Shown here: one piece after another, positions 57,967 through 64,000 of the stretch
Layout of the letters: every line of letters begins with the position of its first letter
Position numbering within the stretch: position 1 is the stretch's first letter
From: Methylobacterium sp. R2-1
GTDB lineage: Bacteria > Pseudomonadota > Alphaproteobacteria > Rhizobiales > Beijerinckiaceae
Direction of reading: 5' to 3'
DNA length: 64,000 nt
NCBI RefSeq assembly: GCF_014191355.1
Contig: NZ_JACHWM010000005.1
Span: 124,001-188,000 of the forward strand
Program-made: the position numbers and the translations under genes
Notes under the pieces: model-generated
Told to the model about the DNA's origin: nothing
Database searches by the model: none
The model's input: the letters and a program-made list of their open reading frames with translations, nothing else

Positions 57967-58384
57967 GCCGCCGAGATTAGGGGGTAGCGGGCCGATCCCG
58001 CAAGGCGCGGAGGGCGGCGCAGGATTGCCGGAGGGCGCCTTCGACGCGATCCCCGAGAAGCAGCTCTACATCTTTCCCGGTCCGAAGCCGGGCGCGCCGG
58101 CCGACGATCAACTCGGCGGGGCTGGACCCGTGCCAAAGCGCTTCAGCCGCTATCAGGCCGGCGATGTCGGCTACGTGCCCTTCGCCATGGGCCACTACAT
58201 CGAGAATACCGGCGACACGCCGCCGACCTTTCTCGAAATGTTCCGCAGCCCGCGCTACGCCGACATCTCCCTCCGCCAGTGGATGGCCCTGACCCCGCAC
58301 GCCCTCGTGCGAGCCCATACCAAGCTCGACCGCGCAGCGATCGATGCCCTGCCGAAGACCAAATCGCCGGTCGTGCCGGGCTGA
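57965..58384 (+). pseudogene. C-terminal remnant of oxalate decarboxylase (bicupin)
   Basis: The readable frame (139 codons from ATG 57965) shows EKQLYIFPGPKPGAPADDQL, then VGYVPFAMGHYIENTGDTPP and LRQWMALTPHALVRAHTKLD. These are typical of the C-terminal cupin of OxdC-type oxalate decarboxylases. The first cupin and most of the second are missing, as the full protein is close to 400 residues. The short product is unlikely to be an enzyme. It lies between two leftward genes and overlaps the exonuclease start by two bases. Confidence 0.75.
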
Positions 58385-58389
58385 GCGCG

Positions 58390-61347
58390 TCAGTCTGGCC
58401 GGCCGAGCCGCCGGTCGAAGATCGTCCGCACCGTCCGCCGCTCCTCGTCGAGCCGAGCGCTGAGTGCCCGGGCATCGGGCAGGTTGGCGGCGCGGGCAAG
58501 GCGGGCGAGCGCGACGTCGGAGGCCTGCGTCGGATCACCCTCGACCATCAGGCGCTGCCAGTGGTGCACGTCATCGAGAAGACGGTAGGCGCCGTCAAGT
58601 TGCTCCGCCTCCTCGGCGGCGATGAGCCCTCCTCGCGCCGCCCGCGCAATCACCTCGGGCGCATCGAGGCCGATCAGTTCGGGATGGGTATGGGCGTGGC
58701 CGAGCACCAGGGCCTGCGCGAGGAAGTCGAGATCGAGCAGCCCGCCGGGGCTGAGTTTGAGGTCGAGCGGGCCATGATCACCCTTCTCATCCTCGACCGT
58801 GGCGCGCATGGCCCGCACGGAGCGGTTCACCGCCTCCGGGTCGCGGGGCTGCATCAACGCCTCGCGGATCACGAATTGCGCGTCTCTAGCGAGGCTCTCG
58901 TCGCCCGCGATGACACGGGCACGGGTGAGAGCCATGTGCTCCCAAAGCTCAGCCTCCTCCCGCTGGTAGGCGCAGAAACTGCGGAACTGCGCCGCCACCG
59001 CGCCCTGGCCACCGCCGGGACGCAGGCGCAGATCCACCTCATAGAGCAGGCCGCGCCGGGTCGGGGCCGTGAGCGCCGCGACGAGACGCTGGGTCAGCCG
59101 ATTGTAGGCCACTGCCGCGTCGAGAGGTTTCGGGCCGGTGCTGGTGCGGTTCTCCGGGTCGAAGTCGTAGAGCACGACGAGATCGAGATCGGATTCCGCC
59201 GTGAGCTGGCGCGAGCCGAGGCGGCCGTAGCCGAGCACGACGACGCGGCCCTTCGGGATCGGGCCGTGGTCGGAGAAGAAGGTTGTCGCGACGGCCTCCA
59301 GAGCCGTCGCGACGGCGGCGTCCGCGATCGCCGAAAAGGCGCAGCCCGCTGCCTGTGGCGTCAGAATACCGGAGAGCAGCCGTGCGCCGGTGAGGAAGCG
59401 GAGCTGACGAGCCGCGTCGCGGCTGCGGTCGAGGAACAACTCGTGGCTGTCGGGTCGGCCGAGAAGCGCGCGGTAATGCGTGGCGATGGCCGCTGCATCG
59501 ACCGTCGGATCGCCGAAATCGGGGTCGATCACCGCATCGAGCACGTGCGGCGAGAAGGCGACCGTGCCGGCGAGGCGCGGGGCGCTGCCGAGCAGATCGG
59601 CGAAGAGCAGCCGCAGCCGCTCGTGCTCGCGCAGGATGGTCAGCAGCTCCACGGCCGCCGGCATCCGGCCGAAGGCGCGGTCGAGGTTGGCGAGCGCCGC
59701 ATCCGGATCGGGGGTGCCGGAGAGTGACTTGAGCAGGGCTGGGACCAGTTCGGTCAGCACCTCGCGGGCGCGGGGACTCCGCACCGCCGCGCGCCGGCCG
59801 AAATGCCAGCCGCGCACGGTATCCGTCACCCGCTCAGGATCGCGGAAGCCAAGACTGCGCAGGGTGGCGAGTGTCGCGGGATCGTCGGCGGCGCCGCTGA
59901 AGACGAGATCCCCCACGTCCGACGAGAGGTCGGGCCCGGCCTCGAACAGCAAGGCGTAGTGCGCCTGCACCCGGCGGGCGTGAGCAAGCAGCGCCTCCTC
60001 GAAGCCGGCAAGATCGGGATATCCGGCAAACCGCGCAAAATTCTCCAGCTCGGCCCGGTCGGTGGGCAGGCGCTGGGTTTGCTCGTCGCGCACCATCTGC
60101 AGGCGATGCTCGATCGTGCGCAGGAAGGCGTAGGCTTGCGCCAGTTCGTCCCGTGCCTCGGCCGAGATCCAGCCGTCCTCGTGCAGGCTGGCCAGCATCG
60201 GAACGGTGGAGCGCCCGCGCAGCATGGGACGTCGGCCGCCGAAGACGAGCTGCTGGGTCTGAACGAAGAACTCGATCTCGCGGATGCCGCCGCGGCCGAG
60301 TTTGATATCGTGACCGGCGACCGCCAGCGCCTCGTGCCCGCGTACGGCGTGAATCTGCCGCTTCATGGCGTGCACGTCGGCGATCGCCGCGAAGTCGAAG
60401 TACTTGCGCCAGACGAAGGGGGTGAGGTCGGCGAGGAACCGCTCGCCCACGGGGATGTCGCCGGCGATGGCGCGGGCCTTGATGAAGGCGGCCCGCTCCC
60501 AGTTCTGCCCCATGGTCTCGTAATAGACGTAGGCCGAGGCGAGGCTCATCGCGGTCGGCGTCGAGCCGGGATCGGGGCGCAGGCGGTAATCGACCCGGTG
60601 GACATAGCCGTCGCGGGTGCGCTCCTGCAGCAGCTTGGCGACGCCCTGGGCGAGTTTGGTGAAGAACGGCGTCGGCTCCAACCCCTCCTTCAGCCGCACG
60701 GCCTCGGGATCGAAGAAGACGATCAGGTCGATGTCGCTCGAATAGTTCAGCTCGCGCCCGCCGAGCTTGCCCAGCCCGAGCACCACCAGGCCCGAGCCGG
60801 CCTGGGGTTCGTCCCGATCCTTCGCCAGGAAGCGCCCGGAGGCGGCGGCCTGGAGAAGCATCGCATCGACGGCCGCTGAGACCGAAGCATCGGCGAAGTC
60901 GGAGAGCGCGGCGGTCACCCGTTCCAGCGGCCAGACTCCGCCGATATCGGCGAGCGCGACCAGGAGGGCGTGCTCGGCCCGGTTCCGGCGCAGGATCTTC
61001 CCGACCGCGTCGAGATCGGGCGAACCGCCCTCGACCGTCCGGCCGGCGGCGCGCTGCGCGGCGATGATGCGGGCGTCGGCGGCCTCCGGCGATTCTTCGA
61101 AGAGGCGGGCGAGGCGAGCCGGATCGCGCGAAGCCAGGGACCAGAGGAAGGTCGAATGGTCGGCGAGCGCTGCGAGAAGGTCTCGCGCCATCCCCTCACG
61201 CAGAGGAGCGGGAAGCGCTTCGGCGATCTCGTCGAGGCGCGCCCGCGCCGCCTCGGGGTTCGTGAGCGGCGGGGCCTGCCGCAACCGCGCGAACAGGGAG
61301 GCTGTGCCATCGTCGCGGGCAGAGGGCCCGCCGTTTCGCCTGCCCAT
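58390..61347 (-). CDS. glnE: Bifunctional glutamine synthetase adenylyltransferase/deadenylase
   Basis: Adenylylates and deadenylylates glutamine synthetase in response to nitrogen status via PII. The 985-residue product has two nucleotidyltransferase domains. The N-terminal one has GLGKLGGRELNYSSDIDLIV (near residue 190) and the C-terminal one GYGRLGSRQLTAESDLDLVV (near residue 710). Each is followed by a helical domain. ATG 61347 is chosen as first conserved start. No other nitrogen-regulatory gene is adjacent. Confidence 0.96.
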   Translation of the reverse strand: MGRRNGGPSARDDGTASLFARLRQAPPLTNPEAARARLDEIAEALPAPLREGMARDLLAALADHSTFLWSLASRDPARLARLFEESPEAADARIIAAQRAAGRTVEGGSPDLDAVGKILRRNRAEHALLVALADIGGVWPLERVTAALSDFADASVSAAVDAMLLQAAASGRFLAKDRDEPQAGSGLVVLGLGKLGGRELNYSSDIDLIVFFDPEAVRLKEGLEPTPFFTKLAQGVAKLLQERTRDGYVHRVDYRLRPDPGSTPTAMSLASAYVYYETMGQNWERAAFIKARAIAGDIPVGERFLADLTPFVWRKYFDFAAIADVHAMKRQIHAVRGHEALAVAGHDIKLGRGGIREIEFFVQTQQLVFGGRRPMLRGRSTVPMLASLHEDGWISAEARDELAQAYAFLRTIEHRLQMVRDEQTQRLPTDRAELENFARFAGYPDLAGFEEALLAHARRVQAHYALLFEAGPDLSSDVGDLVFSGAADDPATLATLRSLGFRDPERVTDTVRGWHFGRRAAVRSPRAREVLTELVPALLKSLSGTPDPDAALANLDRAFGRMPAAVELLTILREHERLRLLFADLLGSAPRLAGTVAFSPHVLDAVIDPDFGDPTVDAAAIATHYRALLGRPDSHELFLDRSRDAARQLRFLTGARLLSGILTPQAAGCAFSAIADAAVATALEAVATTFFSDHGPIPKGRVVVLGYGRLGSRQLTAESDLDLVVLYDFDPENRTSTGPKPLDAAVAYNRLTQRLVAALTAPTRRGLLYEVDLRLRPGGGQGAVAAQFRSFCAYQREEAELWEHMALTRARVIAGDESLARDAQFVIREALMQPRDPEAVNRSVRAMRATVEDEKGDHGPLDLKLSPGGLLDLDFLAQALVLGHAHTHPELIGLDAPEVIARAARGGLIAAEEAEQLDGAYRLLDDVHHWQRLMVEGDPTQASDVALARLARAANLPDARALSARLDEERRTVRTIFDRRLGRPD

Positions 61348-61846
61348 GCCGTCCCTTCTTCACTTCGAAACGTCCGCGTCGCGAGGAAAACGCGGGTTTT
61401 GCCCATCAAACGCGCAATTTGAGTTCTGCCAAGGGATTTTCGACGGGCCTCTTGCAGGGACCTAGCACGGAGCCGGCAGACCGAAACCGTCACCAAGGAG
61501 TGGCACGCGGCGCACCGACCATCGCGGCGCCAAGGCTGCAGGGAGGATCCTGCGTCCTCGATCGAGGTCCGGTCCGGTCCGGAAACTATCGCAGACGGGC
61601 GGTCTTTCAGCGATCTGCGATACGGCATCAAGCCGAGCATCGGGTGAATGCGTCCGAACGCCCGATCAGCGCGGTGCCGCTGACACGAGCATTTTCAGGC
61701 TCGCTCACCGTCCTGTCATGGGAGCCTGGGGAGCGGTCCAGCCGCTCGCCGGTTGATCACGGACGTCAAGAGGCGGCACACTGCCAAGGTATCTCGGCGA
61801 GGTACCTCCGACGGACGGCGCGGCAACCGAGGACGGAAACGAATTG
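61348..61846. other. 499-base intergenic region
   Basis: No gene I can support. A rightward open frame of about 142 codons (61419-61847) has no recognisable domain and low-complexity composition, so I did not call it. The region includes the glnE promoter and that of the small membrane protein. Confidence 0.4.
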
Positions 61847-62062
61847 ATGAGCAGCACCAACCTGGTTCCCTTCGCCGAGGCTGCGGTCTTCACGCTCGGT
61901 TGCGCGCTGATCGCGAGCCGCCGGTTCGACCCGCAGCGCCTCGGAGCGATGCTGGGCCTGGCCACGATCACGCTCGCGGTCCTGCTGGTGCTCTTCGCTC
62001 TGCCCGGCAGTCCGCTGATGACGCTGGCCGATCCTGACGGGGTGCGCAACTTCCTCAACTGA
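61847..62062 (+). CDS. Small membrane protein (71 residues)
   Basis: Hypothetical protein with two predicted membrane helices (FAEAAVFTLGCALIAS and GAMLGLATITLAVLLVLFAL) joined by a short basic loop. ATG 61847 has a GGACGGA sequence about 10 bases upstream. It ends seven bases before the converging histidine kinase gene. Unknown function. Confidence 0.65.
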   Translation: MSSTNLVPFAEAAVFTLGCALIASRRFDPQRLGAMLGLATITLAVLLVLFALPGSPLMTLADPDGVRNFLN

Positions 62063-62068
62063 GCGCGT

Positions 62069-63496
62069 CTAGACCGCACCGGCCGGCAGACTCAGCGTGA
62101 CGGCGAGCCCCGGCCCATTGTCAGCAAGATCGAGGCTGCCGCCGTGAAGCCGGGCGACGGCGCTGACGAGGCTGAGCCCGAGGCCGAAGCCGGGGCGTGA
62201 GCGGGCGGCGTCGAGACGTACGAACCGGTCGAGCACCCGCCCGCGCTCCTCTTCCGGGATGCCGGGGCCGCGATCCGCCACGGTAAGCCGGATGACACCG
62301 TCGGCGCGCACGGCGCTGACCGCGACCGGCTGCGGACTGGCTTCGGGCGATCGGACGCCGTACTTGATGGCATTGTCGATGAGGTTGGCCATCGCTTGGC
62401 CCACCAGTTCGCGATTGCCGTCGAGGATCAGATTCGGCTCGGTGCGGACGGTCAGGCTCATACCCTTGTCTTCGGCGAGCGGCTCGTAGAGTTCGGCCAC
62501 CTCCCGTGCCACCTCCCCGACGTCGAAACGGCGGATGCTCTCCGGCGCGTTGCCGGCTTCCAGGCGAGCGATGGTGAGCAGCGCGTTGAACACCCGGATC
62601 AGCCCGTCGCTATCCTCGATCACGCCCTCGATCGCCTCACGGAGGGCCTCCGGCGTTTCGGCAGTGCGCAGGGCCTCGTCTGCACGGTTGCGCAGACGGG
62701 TCAGGGGCGTCTTGAGGTCGTGGGCGATATTGTCGGAGACCTCCTTCATGCCGCGCATCAACTCGCCGATGCGCTCCAGCATTAGGTTCAGGTTCTGGGC
62801 GAGGCGGTCCAGTTCGTCCCCGGTGCCGGCGACCCGCAGGCGCCCGTCGAGATCGCCCGCCATGATGGTGCGGGTCGTCTCGGTCATGTCGTCCACGCGC
62901 TTCAGCACGCGGCTCGCCACGAACCAGCCGCCGAGCACGCCGAGTACTACGACCAGCGCGAGCGAGGAACCGAAGGTGTTTCCGATTGCCGCGCGCAGGC
63001 GATCGCGCTCCTCGGTGTCGCGGCCGACGAGAAGGCGAAAGCCGCCGGCCAGAGTGAAGACCCGCATGATCGCGCGGTGGTCGCTCTGGTCCGGCTCGGA
63101 GCCGCGTCCGTAGTAGCCCTCGTACTGGCCCGGCCGGGCGAGGATGTCGGCCGAGACGCGGCTGACATTGCCGACGATGTGCTCGCCTGCGGGCGTGGTG
63201 ACGAGGTAGAGCGAGGCGCCCGGCTCCTTGGCGCGCCGCTCCACCACGGCGATGAGTCGGCGCAGACCGCCCGCCGTGTACTGCTCGGACAGACCGTTGA
63301 TCTCGGCGTCGATGGTCGAGACGATCTGATCGTCCAGAACCCGCCGCGCGTTCCAGGCGACGTAACCGAGCCCGAGTGAGGCCAGCACCGCGAACAGGAC
63401 GAGGTAGGCGAGCGACAGCTTGAACGCCGTCGTTCGGAAGATCTTCCCGAGACGCGCGAGGAGTCCGTCCTGCGGCGGCGATGCAGCGGGATTCAC
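62069..63496 (-). CDS. Sensor histidine kinase
   Basis: Membrane sensor kinase of 475 residues. Helix 1 (FKLSLAYLVLFAVLASLGLGY) and helix 2 (FGSSLALVVVLGVLGGWFVA) enclose a periplasmic domain of about 130 residues. A HAMP domain follows (VLKRVDDMTETTRTIMAGDL). The phosphoacceptor His is in VSDNIAHDLKTPLTRLR, and the ATPase has NLIDNAIKYG and DRGPGIPEEERGRVLDRF. Its ATG overlaps the regulator stop by four bases; the two are an operon pair. The signal is unknown. Confidence 0.95.
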   Translation of the reverse strand: MNPAASPPQDGLLARLGKIFRTTAFKLSLAYLVLFAVLASLGLGYVAWNARRVLDDQIVSTIDAEINGLSEQYTAGGLRRLIAVVERRAKEPGASLYLVTTPAGEHIVGNVSRVSADILARPGQYEGYYGRGSEPDQSDHRAIMRVFTLAGGFRLLVGRDTEERDRLRAAIGNTFGSSLALVVVLGVLGGWFVASRVLKRVDDMTETTRTIMAGDLDGRLRVAGTGDELDRLAQNLNLMLERIGELMRGMKEVSDNIAHDLKTPLTRLRNRADEALRTAETPEALREAIEGVIEDSDGLIRVFNALLTIARLEAGNAPESIRRFDVGEVAREVAELYEPLAEDKGMSLTVRTEPNLILDGNRELVGQAMANLIDNAIKYGVRSPEASPQPVAVSAVRADGVIRLTVADRGPGIPEEERGRVLDRFVRLDAARSRPGFGLGLSLVSAVARLHGGSLDLADNGPGLAVTLSLPAGAV

Positions 63497-64000
63497 GAGG
63501 GCTGAGGCTCGTCGGCCCGGATGACGTAGCCTGCACCGCGGACCGTGTGGATCATCGGGTGCTCGAAGCCGCGATCGATCTTCGAGCGCAGGCGCGAGAC
63601 GTGGACGTCGATGACGTTGGTCTGCGGATCGAAGTGGTAGTCCCAGACATGCTCCAGCAGCATCGTCCGGGTCACGACCTGTCCGGCATGGCGCATGAGG
63701 TATTCGAGCAACCGGAACTCGCGCGGCTGCAGTACGATCTCGCGGCCCGCCCGCGTCACCCGGTGCGAGAGCCGGTCGAGTTCGAGACCGCCGACCCGGT
63801 AGGCGGTGGCCTCGCCGGAGCCGGTCGCGGCGGTGCGACGGCGGGCCAGCACCTCGCTACGGGCGAGAAGCTCGGAGAAGGCATAGGGCTTGGGAAGGTA
63901 GTCGTCGCCCCCCGCCCGCAGCCCCTTCACCCGGTCGTCCACTTGACCGAGCGCGGAGAGGATGAGGACGGGCGTGGCGATCTCCTGCTCACGCAAGGAG
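63493..64000 (-). CDS. OmpR-family response regulator, N-terminus outside window
   Basis: Partner of the histidine kinase. The visible part starts inside the receiver domain (PVLILSALGQVDDRVKGLRA, then the conserved Lys in YLPKPYAFSE). It is followed by the winged-helix output domain (QPREFRLLEYLMRHAGQVVT and NVIDVHVSRLRSKID). The phosphoacceptor Asp lies beyond the window end. The C-terminus overlaps the kinase start. Confidence 0.93.
   Translation of the reverse strand, partial: SLREQEIATPVLILSALGQVDDRVKGLRAGGDDYLPKPYAFSELLARSEVLARRRTAATGSGEATAYRVGGLELDRLSHRVTRAGREIVLQPREFRLLEYLMRHAGQVVTRTMLLEHVWDYHFDPQTNVIDVHVSRLRSKIDRGFEHPMIHTVRGAGYVIRADEPQPS

Overview
The window is a GC-rich, gene-dense stretch of an alphaproteobacterial chromosome. 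The gene set points to a facultative methylotroph of the Methylobacterium/Methylorubrum group (Methylorubrum extorquens-like). The evidence is a 432-residue crotonyl-CoA carboxylase/reductase, a MeaA-type ethylmalonyl-CoA mutase, a 329-residue MeaB GTPase and a propionyl-CoA carboxylase beta chain on one segment. The organism assignment is an inference from protein content; no search was run.

Layout. 1-6.9 kb: a cut-off M32 carboxypeptidase, a YegD-like Hsp70, an RluA-family pseudouridine synthase, a Gln-rich secreted protein, a HAD phosphatase, the F1-ATPase chaperone ATP12 and a 45-residue lipoprotein followed by a 30-bp perfect palindrome. 7-25 kb: a metabolic core with pccB, ilvC, ccr, ecm/meaA, trpS, leuD and meaB. 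It is interspersed with a tRNA-Val(CAC), a TetR gene with a clear palindromic operator, a decayed methyltransferase, a serralysin-Hint fusion protease between ccr and ecm, and an SDR/ArsR divergent pair. 25-38.6 kb: an S9 peptidase, an L,D-transpeptidase, sbcD-sbcC, a nitrate/nitrite-type MFS transporter behind a sigma-54-type promoter, comF, a methyltransferase and a DUF427 protein. 38.7-45 kb: the leftward argJ-SIMPL-mutT-DUF6880 operon, a degenerate receiver protein, an exported glutathione peroxidase and several small proteins. 45-64 kb: putA, an AsmA-like protein, a UvrD/PcrA helicase, a PhoH protein, an aquaporin, a DEDD exonuclease with a SWIM-like zinc motif, a remnant of an oxalate decarboxylase, glnE, and a histidine kinase/response regulator pair cut off by the window end.

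How the genes fit together. Ccr and Ecm carry out successive parts of the ethylmalonyl-CoA pathway. PccB handles the propionyl-CoA produced by that pathway, and MeaB protects B12-dependent acyl-CoA mutases. SbcCD, UvrD and the exonuclease are DNA repair or processing genes. GlnE and the sigma-54-type promoter upstream of the NNP transporter both point to nitrogen control.

Most of the window is ordinary chromosomal content. I found no CRISPR array, insertion sequence, integrase, phage gene or recognisable defence system. The least ordinary items are the M10 protease-Hint fusion inserted between ccr and ecm, the exonuclease-SWIM protein, the terminator-like hairpin upstream of ccr, the degenerate receiver, and two pseudogenes.
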